The notes: generated by a model not told the origin, from the sequence alone. Positions 1 to 10,302 are shown, counted from the first letter of the stretch. The stretch is 64,000 bases of DNA from Geosiphon pyriformis (GCA_016748015.1 JAAOMT010000226.1:1098604-1162603), one strand, 5' to 3'. Translations and numbers: made by a program.

Positions 1-241
1 AGGAGCTTACCAGCAACAGCCCATGATAGCCAACCTGAATTGGTGTTCCAAGACCCAAAATCAGCCTATGTGGAACCAGAACACGTTGGTCTAGAGGAAT
101 CCAAACTGCACCAGAACCAATCAGCAAACCAATCCAAACTACCAAAATTATCAACAAACTTACCTTAATATACCAGAAAATCTAATCATTAGAAACAATG
201 ATGGTAGAAACATAAACAGAACCAAAAATTTTTCCAACAAA

Positions 242-898
242 TTGAGCCAGACAATATCACCAGCAGTTGCCACTAAAGATAGCAGCCTCGCAGCTATTTT
301 TTCTTTTGAATTAGAGGAAAATGAGGCTATGTTCAGTGGAGCAGCATTGGACGAAAAATGCCCAATCATTGCTATGTATACGGAAGCCACTGTAAACAAT
401 ACCCCAATTAAACTTATCTTAGACAGTAGATCCACTGGAAGCATTGTAACGCTTCAACTAGTAAACCAACTGGGTTTCAAAGTTGATCATGCTGCAATGT
501 CCCAAATCATAACAGCCAATAGAAGTACAAAGCTGCCTTATAGCGAAATTGACTTATTTCCTTTCAAAATTAATGACATAGTAATACCTATAAAAGTATT
601 AGTAATGGATGCTACACAATATCAAGTGTTAGTAGGGAATGACTGGCTAACAAAAGCCAACACCACCTTAGACTGGACCACCCAAAAGCTTCTGATCAAT
701 TATAATGGCCACCAGGCCAAAATTTCAGCCACCTGTGGCCACTTCCAAAAACCCAGCGCCAACCAAAGACCTACCTTCGAATTTGAGAAAAATCCAGCAC
801 TACCAGCCATCAAAACCTATCAGCTTTCTTGGGCTGATGACCAAAGAACAGGACTACCAATCATACCAATATGGACCAGTGAAGAAAGATTTGAATGA
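242..898 (+). pseudogene. Retropepsin-like aspartic protease region of Ty3 copy 1
   Basis: The 218-residue open stretch contains LILDSRSTGSIVTLQLVNQL at about residues 58-77 and VLVGNDWLTKA at about 129-139, the two halves of a Ty3-type aspartic protease. Known proteases of this class have D-[ST]-G at the active site. Here the third position is Arg (DSR), explained by one G-to-A change in a GGA codon. The - strand copy at 61.5-62.0 kb has DNR at the same place, so either both are dead or the subfamily has drifted. The start is not meaningful because the domain is part of a polyprotein. Confidence 0.75.
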
Positions 899-973
899 AA
901 CCAGGTAAGTTCATGAAAAAACTACCAGCAATGCAGACCAAAGCTAGAATGCTCAGTTTGCAAGAAAAAACTC

Positions 974-1687
974 TTGTCTATGACTACATGCAGTGCACCA
1001 GACGAAGACCCAAAAAACCCCACCCACTACTATTGTAACTGTTGTAACAAAAAAAAATATGGTTACTCAGAAAGACACAGAAAATGGGATAAGGAATCGT
1101 GCCTCGCTTGTAAAAAACCATTACCAAGAGAGTGCGATTGGAACAACATACCAGGCAGAGGAGGAACGTGTGATGCAACTTGCCAATACACAATCCTCAT
1201 CTGTAACTGGGTAAGAGGAGGAACGCCGTTCGAAGCAGCGTTCAACAGAGCATTAAAAAGACTACAGCACTACTCACACAACGAGAACAAGTTGTACAAC
1301 ACCACACAAGCCAAAGTAAGAGGAGAAACTGCTGAAGAAATACGATGTTGGAAAGAGTCAGCTGAAGTAGCCGACGAAGTCGCCAGCTACAACATATTTG
1401 ACCCAGTGGACAAATTTCAGAACTACTACCAACAACTATGCCTCACTCGACAAGAGCAAGAACAATATCTCGCCCAAATCAACACTTACTTCTGTGAAAA
1501 CTGTCTCATCCTGTGCCAAAATCAGTGCTGTAAAAAGTGTCAAGACAAAAGGGACTTAGAAAGAAAAATGGAAATTGAGAATCAGCAGTCTCAAAATCAA
1601 TCAATAAATCAACAAGACTTACCTGATGGTCCTGATTCAGAAAAATTTGTAGCCTATACCGACCTAGAACAGGTGACCAATATCTGA
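974..1687 (+). pseudogene. Cys-rich, probably zinc-binding module between protease and dUTPase (Ty3 copy 1)
   Basis: This 237-residue stretch has two Cys clusters. The first (about residues 20-72) includes YYCNCCNKKKYGYSERHR, SCLACKKPLP and GRGGTCDATCQYTI. The second (about residues 172-191) includes CENCLILCQNQCCKKCQ. The linker is helical and rich in Q and E. The same two clusters lie in the same order in the - strand element at 60.4-61.0 kb (GRGETC and CLACED are visible there). I know no named domain for it. The paired CxxC motifs suggest zinc binding, and the position before the dUTPase suggests a structural or nucleic-acid-binding part of Pol. Confidence 0.65.
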
Positions 1688-1689
1688 TA

Positions 1690-2242
1690 CTTCGACAATA
1701 AACACTTAGGAATAATACCCAAAAGAGCCCATCCAACCGACACCGGATTCGATCTACATTATCTGGAAGACCAATTCACAACGTTACCACCCAGAAGCAT
1801 CACCAAAATTGACCTAAAAATAGCAGTTAAAATTCCGCCAGGAATAATGATTCAAATAGTGTCGCAATCAAGCCTTGCAAAAAAAAGAATAAGCATTCAA
1901 GGAGGAGTAATTGACTCCAGATACACTGAAAATTTGATGGTTTTGCTACAGAACAATTCAGAAAAGCCTTATATCATTGAATCTAAAAAAAAGATTGCAC
2001 AAGCAATTTTTCTACTATTGGTAAAAATTGGGAAATTCGTGCCAGTGAAAAATTGTGAGGAATTGTCACAAACAACGAGAGGAACTTTTGGTTTCGGATC
2101 GACAGGAAAAGAAATTAAAGCAAATTTTACTGAAACAATAGAGGAAAAAGGTGAAGTAATTAAAAATGAGCGGTCTATTATGCTTTTACTATATGAAAAA
2201 TCAGAAATAAGAATAAAAAAGACAATTAAAAAAAAAACCTAA
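1690..2242 (+). pseudogene. dUTPase domain embedded in Ty3 Pol (copy 1)
   Basis: All five motifs of trimeric dUTPases are recognisable in order: PTDTGFDLHY (motif 1), SQSSLAKKRI (2), GGVIDSRYTENLMVLLQNN (3, with the catalytic Asp and the Tyr that contacts the base), KKIAQAIF (4) and RGTFGFGSTG (5, the glycine-rich tail). The enzyme converts dUTP to dUMP and pyrophosphate. The domain sits between the Cys-rich module and RT, with one stop (TGA) separating it from the upstream frame. Non-primate lentiviruses and betaretroviruses are the textbook retroelements with a dUTPase. Here it is a Ty3-type feature, repeated in the - strand element. Confidence 0.85.
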
Positions 2243-2400
2243 TATTTGAGCCCTACCCAGAAACTTGCCAACAGTTTCTCATAGAACTTACTAACCTTTT
2301 TATTCCAGCTGATAAAGCTCAATGGATAAAAATTCCTATCGCAAACACCACAGAAGAACTCATCTACATTCTGGAAGATACTATCATTGGATACCTCAGA

Positions 2401-3160
2401 ATGGAGCTAGAAAACGCATCAACACCACAAGAAATTCTAAATTTTCCAGAAATTGCCCTTTACTGTAAACTCACTTCAATAAATTGGCAACAACCATTAG
2501 AATGTTATCAATTTACACCAGAAGAATTGGCCAAATTAAACATTGGAACAATGGATCCTAACCAACAGCGACAATTAAAAGCATTAATTTTAAAATACTC
2601 TGATATATTTTCACAAAATAGCAAATTTGGAAGAACCAACTTGGTTCAAAACCAAATTCCCACTGGAGACGCCAGACCTGAAAAACAACACGCTTACCAT
2701 GTTCCACCAATAGAGCATAATTTTATCAGAGAAGAAGTTCAAAACATGTTAAAAAAAGGAATAATATAATTATCAATGAGCCCATGGTCCTTACCAGTTG
2801 TTTTAGTAAAGAAAAAGAATGGAAAAATTAGATTTTGCATCAACTATCACAAACTAAACAGCAAAACAACCAAAGACTCATACTCAATACTGTTAATTGA
2901 TGAAATCTTTGACATTTTTGAAGGAGCAAAATGGTTTTCTACACTGGACTTGACCAGTGGGTACTGACAAGTAGAAATAGACCCAAAGGACAGGCATAAA
3001 ACAGCATTCACAACACAAAATGGCAATTATGAGTTCAATGTAATGCTATTTGGATTAACAAATGCTCCCACGACATTCCAAAAACTAATGGATGTAATTT
3101 ACTCCAGAATCTTGTGACAATTCGTTGTTGTCTACTTGGATAATACAAATGTTTTCTTGT
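2401..3160 (+). pseudogene. Reverse transcriptase of Ty3 copy 1, with stops
   Basis: Visible RT blocks are PWSLPVVLVKKKNGKIRFCI, KWFSTLDLTSGY, FGLTNAPTTFQKLMD and VVYLDNTNVFL. The catalytic box is normally YxDD; here it is YLDN, an Asp-to-Asn change (GAT to AAT), so catalysis should be lost. The stop after SGY replaces the usual Trp. A second stop lies just before QFVVVYLD. The N-terminal 120 residues include the conserved Ty3 lead-in (LKALILKYSDIFSQNSKFGR). Confidence 0.9.
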
Positions 3161-3939
3161 CAAAATTCACAGATCATCTTCAATATTTACAACAAGTTTT
3201 TGAGAGATTGAGACACGCTGGACTTAAACTAAATCTAGAAAAATGTTTCTTTGGGAAAAATGAGCTAGCATTTTTAAGACACGTAGTTGGAAAAGATGGA
3301 ATAAAACCAGATCCATCAAAAATAGACAAAGTGAAAAATTTTCCAGTACCTCGAAACATTTCAGAAGTTAGAAGCTTTTTAGGACTTGCATCTTACTACT
3401 GCCACTTTGTAGAAAACTTTTCAAACATCGTCAAATCCTTTAATTACCTACTATCCAAAAATGTGAAGTTTGAATGGACTAAAGCACAACAAAAAGCTTT
3501 TGAGTACCTTAGACAAAAGCTTATTGAATTACCAATAATGATCTATTTGAATTTCAACAAGAAATTCATTTTGGCTACAGATGCCTCTGGAACTGGACTT
3601 GGAGCCATTCTGTCACAAAAAAATGATAATAGAAGAGAACGTGTAATCGCTTATGCCAGCAGAAGTCTCAGTACAGCAGAACAAAACTATGCAGTATATG
3701 AACTTGAATGCTTAGTAGTAGTCTGGAGTTGTGTTCACTTTAACACATATTTACGGTACTAGCCCTTTGAGATTACCACAAATCATAGAGGTCTGGTCTG
3801 GTTAAATAACAAGAAAATGCTAAAAGGAAAATATGCCAGATGGTCACAAATGTTAGCACTATACGATTATATTATCAAATACAAAGAAGGTACCAAAAAT
3901 GCTAATGCTGACTGTTTGTCAAGAATGAGACATACATAA
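3136..3939 (+). pseudogene. RT thumb/connection and RNase H of Ty3 copy 1
   Basis: The stretch contains LGLASYYCHFVENF, typical of the Ty3 RT thumb and connection, then the RNase H start FILATDASGTGLGAILSQK (first catalytic Asp) and YAVYELECLVVVWSCVHF (catalytic Glu). A TAG at about 3760 interrupts the domain, and the frame resumes through KYARWSQMLALYDY and NANADCLSRM, where Ty3 RNase H normally ends. Confidence 0.9.
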
Positions 3940-3965
3940 AAATCACCAACCCATCTGCCACAACA

Positions 3966-5350
3966 ACAATGAACAACCACCTTTATAAAAACCTCAGCCA
4001 ATACTTGGAAACACTACAAATAGACAAAGAAATACCAGTAAAAGAACTAATTAAACTCCAAAACTTAGCAAAACACTATTTCATCTAAAATCACATACTT
4101 TATTACTGGAATCAACAAAATCCAGATAATCTATTAAGAGTTATAACCACAGATGAAAAAGAAACTATCTTATTTAACATGCACTCAGATATTTATTCAG
4201 ACCACTTTGGAAAAACAGCAACCATCCAATGTGCAACTAGCCATTACTATTGGCCAAAAATGAGTTCAGTCATAATCCAATACATAAGAAATTGTGACCT
4301 ATACCAACAAAAAGGAGGAGCAAAAACAACGGAATTATTAAGACCAATAAAAGTTGGATAGCTATTTGACAGAATTGGAATTGATTTAGTTGGACCCTTA
4401 CCAATAACAACAAAAAACAACCATTATATTGCAGTAGCCATAGACTATCTCACCAAATAGTCAGAAACTAGAACTATTAAAACAGCTGATGCTATTTCTG
4501 TAGCTCAATTCGTACATGAAGACTTAATTTGCTGGCATAGATGTCCACAAGAATTGCTATCAGATCAAAGCACACACTTCGTAAACAGCACTTTAAAAGA
4601 ACTTAGCCAAAAATTTGGAATTAAGCGACTACTGTCATCACCATACTACCCTCAAACAAATGGATTAGTTGAAAAATTTAATTGCACATTATGCAAATCA
4701 CTGATGAAAATTAGTAATAAACATGAAAAAAAATGAGATTTGTTCATACCAGCAGTACTACTAGTATATAGAACAGTAAAACAAGATACTACACAATTCA
4801 CACCATTTGAACTAGTTTATGGAAAAAAAGCCACATTACCAGTTGAACTTACTATCCCAACTTATCCAAGTGACACTATCACAGAAGCAACATTCCAGGA
4901 AACACTACTTAGAAGAACATACAAATTAATGGGAACTTTAGAAAACAAAAAATGAAAAGCAGCACAAAATATTGAACAATCACAAAAACAACAAAAAATG
5001 AGACATAATAACCAGTTACCAGATAATATAATTAGCTACAAAATTGGAGATAAAGTATTGTTGCATCGTACAAAAATGGAAAAACAATGGAGTGGAAAAT
5101 TTGATCACAAGTGAGATGGATCATTTTATATTCATAAAATACTTGGAAATGGAGCATACAAGCTAAGACTAGATGATAAAATATTAAGAAAAGCAGCACA
5201 TGGTAACCGGCTGAAATTCTATTACAGTAAACCAGTAATAACAACAAAAACACCCAGAATTGGAACACAATTACCTTTAATTCTACCAGAACAAATTCCA
5301 CAAGATTTAGAACCAATAGTTTTAATTGAACATTATTCAAAAAGATAATT
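3966..5350 (+). pseudogene. Integrase of Ty3 copy 1, with stops
   Basis: An HHCC zinc-binding region (HFGKTATIQ ... CDLYQQK) is followed by the DDE core: GIDLVGPLP, AIDYLTK, LLSDQSTHFVNST (second Asp) and YYPQTNGLVEKFN (Glu). A GPY/F-like module follows (QWSGKF ... FYIHKILGNGAYKLR). Stops at about 4360, 4459, 4734, 4952 and 5111 break it; four of these replace a Trp found in relatives, and one replaces a Gln. Integrase joins the cDNA ends to target DNA. This copy should be inactive. Confidence 0.88.
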
Positions 5351-5389
5351 AATCTTAGATCACAACAAAAATGATTTAACAACCATAAA

Positions 5390-6100
5390 AACACATGCAA
5401 AAGATTCCAAAATAGCAGTCAAAATTAAAACAATAATACTTATTCCAGAAAACATCAACAATATAACTCAACAATTAGTTGAAAGCTTACAACAATTAAA
5501 ATCCGATCTGAAAATCACAGTTAATAGCTCCAAAATAACATACATAAAAAAAACAATAGAAAATCCAAAAACAAGAAAAGAACATAATTTTGAACCATAT
5601 AATATTGCCAAATATAACAACAAATTTATCAGCAAAGTTATTGAAAAATTAGAGATAGCATTGGGCAATACATTAATAATAGAAGAAATAAAAATAAGTG
5701 AATTAACACCAGACACATTTAGCAACTTGAAAACAAAATTTCCAATTAATTACTATTATTATCAACTAGGAAAGCACTTAAACATACAAACATTATACTT
5801 AAAAGACTCAACTAGAGTGTTTGACAAAACAACTATCCAACTATTAGAATCTTTCATTGGAAAAACCAACACTACATTCCATTCAAAAACAGTTTACAGA
5901 ATTTTCAAAGCATTTGAAAACTGTCACAAATTATTGTTGGACCCAACCATAAACATAATAATAACCAACAGTATTGGACGACTTACCAATTTGCAATTTC
6001 AAGAATTACAACAATAAATTAATAACACAGTATTAAACCGCTATAGTAACTTAGAATTTAATGAAGAAATTAACTTCGATTTCAATGGAGCTCAATCTTG
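5390..6100 (+). pseudogene. Conserved C-terminal domain of unknown function after integrase (Ty3 copy 1)
   Basis: About 230 residues continue in frame beyond the GPY/F-like module to the polypurine tract. The best-preserved part reads INYYYYQLGKHLNIQTLYLK, then FDKTTIQLLESFIGK, SKTVYRIFKAF, and a final LTNLQFQELQ motif. Similar sequence occurs at the same place in copy 2 (8.96-9.34 kb) and in the - strand copy (55.8-56.3 kb), although the DNA has diverged strongly. Ty3 elements with a chromodomain carry it at this position, but I see no chromodomain residues here. Function unknown. Confidence 0.65.
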
Positions 6101-6114
6101 AAAGGAGGGGATAA
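6101..6114 (+). promoter_or_regulatory. Polypurine tract (plus-strand primer site)
   Basis: AAAGGAGGGGATAA lies directly before the TGTTAC start of the LTR. The - strand copy (reverse complement of 55782-55798) and copy 2 (9342-9358) have equivalent purine tracts immediately before TGTTA. This position and composition is expected of the primer for second-strand synthesis. Confidence 0.75.
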
Positions 6115-6891
6115 TGTTACAGTTTAAGAATTTAGCAAAAGAATCATAAAAATAATATAAACTATTCAATCATAATATAACACAGTAATAATCTTAGAAA
6201 GATAATGATTAACATAGTAGCAAACACCATTTCGCAATAGTGGCAAGCACCAGTTTACAATAGCAGCCAACACCAACTGGTAATAGCAGCAAACACCAGG
6301 TTGAAATATCAAAAAGAAAATATTACAATGTGTTTTCTCGTAAAACTACAAACATGTATATATACAGTAGCTTTAATATTGGGAAAAAACAATCAAGTAA
6401 TAAAAATCATAACTTATCAAGCAATAGATCCAATTTTATCCAACAAACTTCACTTTAAATCATATTTTCAATTTAAATATCCCAAGAAACCTTTAAATCA
6501 AAAAGAAATGAAAAAGAATATTTAAAACTGAATTATCACAACCCAAAGTATTAAGAAACTTACTTGTATTATTTATTGAATGAAACTATCATTCATCAAC
6601 TGAATTCCTTGGAAGAATAATCCTTGATCAAGATTATTCATATTGTTATTAATTGATAAAAGCTTTATTGTAAGAATTAGAAAAAGTGCTAAAAGCCATT
6701 AACATTCTGTGTTTCTAGATTAAAGAAACACATCAGGCAATTGCAAGGATAGCCTCAAAAAAGACTCCAGACAGTGAGTAGATTTCAGTTCAGCCTCTAA
6801 GAAGAAGTACATAAACACACACAACAATCAGAAATTGAAGAATAACTTACATTGCAACATTAAAAAGAAAGCCTTCAGTATAACAGTAACA
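6115..6891 (+). repeat. 3' LTR of Ty3 copy 1
   Basis: The repeat starts TGTTAC next to the purine tract and I end it at CAGTAACA, giving TG...CA ends over about 777 bases. It holds a TATA-like run near 6356 and a copy of the core seen in the other LTRs here (CCTTGATCAAGATTATT near 6626 and GGATAGCCTCAAAAAAGACT near 6747). The end point is inferred from these ends, since no second LTR is present to compare. Confidence 0.6.
6217..6308 (+). repeat. Four tandem 23-base repeats in the U3 of the 6.1-kb LTR
   Basis: Units start at 6217, 6240, 6263 and 6286, each 23 bases. They share the frame GYRGCMAACACCA followed by a variable centre and ending AATA. No indel breaks the period. They lie upstream of the TATA-like run, where retroelement enhancers usually sit. 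Confidence 0.85.
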
Positions 6892-7099
6892 TTATCACAC
6901 AAATAGAATTAAGGAACTCACAAAAGACTAATTGCAATTAAAACGGAATATCAGCAATTAAATATAACAAAAAAACCATCCCATAACATCATGTTCAATA
7001 AAAAATAGAACTTTCACCATTTAAATATATCATACACTACAAAAAAGAAAATAGAAATGGAAATGCTAATGGTTTATTACAAATAAGACAAATTTAAGA
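6892..7099. other. Spacer between Ty3 copies 1 and 2
   Basis: About 200 AT-rich bases with no coding sequence I can recognise. It may hold decayed internal sequence of copy 2. Confidence 0.4.
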
Positions 7100-7329
7100 A
7101 CACTTTAACCCAAAAATATAACAAAAAATGAATAAACAAAAATATCAACAACTTCAACATTTTATAAATACCCAATGGTTCAAGAAGAAATTATCTCAAA
7201 AGGAACAAAACCATATCAAACAACAGTCCAAATATTTTATTACTTACCAAAATATATTTTATTAGAAAAACATAAAGAATTCAGATCAACCAACTAGAGT
7301 AATCATGAAATCAGAAAAAGAAACAATAT

Positions 7330-8457
7330 TATTTAACATGTACTCTGATCCAACAGCAGGACATTTTCACAAAGAAGCAATCATAAAAAGAACCAAAAAT
7401 AGATACTATTAGCCATTTATGTACCCAAATATCATCTAATACATGCAAAATTGTGATGCTTGTCAGAGAAGAGAAGAAACAAGACCTAACAAGCCATTAA
7501 GACCAATTAAAGTAAGACAACCATTAGAGCAGATTGAAATTAACTTAGTCAGATCATTAACAATAATTAGCAGAAGGAACAAATACATTGCAGTAGCCAT
7601 GGATTATCTCATTAAATGGCCAGAAGCAAAAGCAATTCAAAAAGCAGATGCAGAATCCATTGCTGAATTCATCCATCAAGATCTGATTTGTCGACATGGA
7701 TGTCTAAAAGAATTATTATCCGACCAAGAAACTCACTTTGTGAATAGAACATTAACAAAACTGAGTCAAAGATTCAGAATGAAAAGACCATTATTATCGC
7801 CATATTACCCACAAACCAATGGATTAATCGAAAGATTCAATAGAATATTGTGTGAAGTGATAGCCAAGATCAGCCAAAAAAACCAGAATGAATGGGACTT
7901 ATTCATACCATCAATACTATTTGCTTATCAGACAATGAAGCAAGATACTACACAAGCAATACCATTTGAATTAGTATACAGTAGAACAGCAACACTACTA
8001 GTTAAGATAGAAGTTAATACATATCCAATAGAACCAATAACAGAAGACAATTTTTAAGAAACATTGCTAAAAAGAACATATGATATAATGGAAACACTAG
8101 AAAACAAATGGCAAAGAGCAGCTGATAACATTAAAAAATCACAAGAAAAACAAAAAGAAAGACATGATAACCAACTACTAGATAAACTAGTCAAATTCAG
8201 AATTGGAAACAAAGTACTATTATATCATACCAAAGTGGAAAAACAGTGGAATGGAAAGTTTGATCTAAAATGGAACGGACTATTTCACATACATGAAATT
8301 TTAGGAAACAGATCTTACAAGTTATGATTAGAAAACAGAATTCTGAAAAGGACAGCACATGAAAATTATTTAAAAATTTATCAAACACAAGGATTGACAT
8401 CAGTAGAACTACAACTAGGAACACAAATTCCATTAATCAGACCAGAAGATATACCAT
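7330..8457 (+). pseudogene. Integrase of Ty3 copy 2
   Basis: Zinc-binding residues are visible in GHFHKEAIIKR and NCDACQRRE. The DDE core follows: INLVRSLTII with the first Asp replaced (usual D-L-V-G), AMDYLIKWPEAKAI, LLSDQETHFVNRT and YYPQTNGLIERFN. The GPY/F-like module reads KWNGLFHIHEILGNRSYKL. Frame breaks occur near 7411, 8056 and 8325. A 204-residue piece (7443-8057) is open across the core. Confidence 0.85.
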
Positions 8458-8459
8458 GA

Positions 8460-9345
8460 AATATAGAACCAATGATAATTATCAAGACATAGCTACACAC
8501 ATGCCAAAATTCAGATATTACACACATATAAGCCTCAAGACTACAAAAAAGGGAATGATAGAAATTTCAAACATGGATTTTTCAGACAAAATTTTAAAAT
8601 TATTTAAACAATTATTTAACAAAATTCAAAAATCTACATCTCAAATAAAAATTATAATCAATAAAAAAGAGATAAAATATAGAGATAAAGAGAAGAGAAG
8701 GATGGGCAAGAGTTCAATTAAAACTAACTATTTCTATCCCTACACTTCACTCAGGAAGAAAATTTTACAAAAAAGAATTAAATATACTTCTCGGGCAGAA
8801 CATGGAGAAAAAAAAGGAAAGGAAGAAAAAGAAGTGGAAAAATTAGATAGAAGACAAAAACAATTATATACAACATACTTGGCTCTCAAGTTAAAGAAAA
8901 TTAAAAAATCTTTAGCTCGTGGGACTGAACTCTCCAAAACAGGGAAGTAGATACCAGATAATGTCCAGAAGTGGAAAGAAAGACTCCCTCCAATATATTG
9001 GTTTTACAAAATCAGAGAACAACTAGACTTAGAAAACCTATACAGAGACTACAACCAGAAAACTTTCAACAAAAAAGCAATGTGACAAGTAGAAGAATTC
9101 ATAAGAAAAAACAACCTGATACTATACTACAAGACAACATGTTAATTATACATTACTTTTCAACATTGTCCAAACGTACTATTGGATAGATCTTTGAAAA
9201 AAATAATAGTCAACAACATAAGACAAATAACCAATCAACAGTTTGAAGATCTACAAAAAGCCATAGTTAATATAACCATCAAACATTACACGAATGAAAT
9301 TTTATCAACAGACATAACTGATTTCACAGAAGCTCAATATTAAAA
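8460..9345 (+). pseudogene. Post-integrase C-terminal domain of Ty3 copy 2
   Basis: The DNA from about 8456 onward is open in one frame to 8950 (lysine-rich) and then continues with stops. The portion from about 8985 matches the copy 1 domain: PIYWFYKIREQLDLENLYRD aligns with its INYYYYQLGKHLNIQTLYLK, and ITNQQFEDLQ with its LTNLQFQELQ. It runs to the purine tract, as in the other copies. Confidence 0.6.
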
Positions 9346-9358
9346 AAGGAGGAAATAA
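9342..9358 (+). promoter_or_regulatory. Polypurine tract of Ty3 copy 2
   Basis: AAAAAAGGAGGAAATAA is directly followed by TGTTA, the LTR start. Confidence 0.7.
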
Positions 9359-9460
9359 TGTTATTTGAAGAAAGAAAGCCTATCAAAGAAAGAAGAAAAA
9401 ATGTAACTTAAAGAAAAACATGATGAAACATGAAGGAACACAAAATAGTACACAATAACA

Positions 9461-9610
9461 TTGGATAATATGTTATAATGTTGAATAACGCATTATAATG
9501 TAGGATAATGCATTATAATATAGAATAATGTGTTATAATACGGGATAACATAGAATAACATATAATAACGTCAGATAACATGTTATAACATAAGATAATT
9601 AGTTATAACA
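9461..9610 (+). repeat. Tandem 20-base U3 repeats around a perfect palindrome
   Basis: Seven full units and one half unit with period 20. The best unit contains ATAACATGTTAT, a perfect 12-base palindrome. Others differ mainly by transitions. The array ends about 70 bases before the TATA box. Confidence 0.8.
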
Positions 9611-9678
9611 TAAGAAAAATAAAGCAATAGCTAACAAGAACAGACAATCCAAAACAATCTTGTAAAACTAGAAAATAC

Positions 9679-9688
9679 ATATATATAG
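9679..9688 (+). promoter_or_regulatory. TATA box in LTR of copy 2
   Basis: ATATATATAG followed by CAGTAGCATTAAAA. The same TATATATAG block is found in the LTRs at about 42583-42592, 43522-43530 and 48318, and inverted at about 55577, always between the U3 repeats and the conserved core. This makes it the likely LTR promoter. Confidence 0.6.
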
Positions 9689-10302
9689 CAGTAGCATTAA
9701 AAGCAGAAGGAAGGGCAGAGAGAAAAATAAAATTCTTTAGTTACCATTCTCTAGTTAGAAACCATAGCATTCCAAAATATTAATAAATATACTTATTTAG
9801 TATCTCAAATCCAGTTGTTTGCTATCAATCTTAAATGATGATAATAATTAATACTTAAAACACATGAGAACAATAGCTCTTGATCATGACTATTGATGGG
9901 ATACTAATTTACATTGCCTTGGCTTATTGTCTTTATTTTCTTTATCTTTTTTATTTTTTTGTCTTTATTTTGTTGGGTATACTAATTGATTGAGAATTAA
10001 AGTAGTAAGTATTGATGTTAAAAATTGCCTGGTAAAAAACTTCTGCAAGTGGGTAGAATGTATAAAAATTACAGATTGCTTACTAGAGGATTATTGGCCA
10101 CTACACTAAGAAAAAAATTGATGGAATTGTGATTCCGGAAAGCTATAAAAAAAAATAATATGGGAATCTCTGTCTATTATACAAAGAACTTCAATCAAAA
10201 TCTTCTGATCGAAACACCTTTAGATATTATTAATGTTATCAATTAAACACCAAGTTACAGGTTTGTTATTTGCTTTAAGACTCCAAATAATCATCTGTAA
10301 TA

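Larger units (their letters stand above)
1..6891 (+). mobile_element. Degenerate Ty3/gypsy LTR retrotransposon, copy 1 (5' part cut by window edge)
   Basis: Reading left to right the + strand encodes the tail of gag, a retropepsin-like protease, a Cys-rich module, a dUTPase, reverse transcriptase, RNase H, integrase and an extra C-terminal domain. A purine tract and an LTR follow. The RT-RNase H-integrase order is that of Ty3/gypsy elements. The frame is broken by many stops, most of them at positions where Trp is conserved (for example SGY*QVE in RT, TK*SET and K*DLF in integrase), so this copy cannot be autonomous. Gag and the 5' LTR are outside the window. Confidence 0.9.
7100..10302 (+). 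mobile_element. Ty3/gypsy copy 2: 5'-truncated integrase region plus 3' LTR
   Basis: Only the last third of pol remains: integrase, the extra C-terminal domain, a purine tract at 9342-9358 and an LTR. The integrase reads much more openly than in copy 1. Nothing recognisable as gag, protease, dUTPase or RT is left upstream, so the element is a 5'-deleted remnant. Its LTR differs in U3 from that of copy 1. Confidence 0.85.
9359..10302 (+). repeat. 3' LTR of Ty3 copy 2
   Basis: About 944 bases from TGTTAT to CTGTAATA. The expected terminal CA has decayed to TA. It contains a U3 tandem array, a TATATATAG box at about 9679-9688, the core TCTTGATCATGACTATT near 9878, a T-rich stretch, and the terminal block ACCAAGTTACAGGTTTGTTA shared with the LTRs ending at 11092, 43237, 44208, 50482 and, inverted, at 54968. 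Confidence 0.8.

Noticed and set aside
1690-2242. dUTPase as a captured host gene or viral remnant
   Set aside because: It is collinear with protease, RT and integrase in two separate Ty3 copies and has no introns or host promoter, so it belongs to the element.
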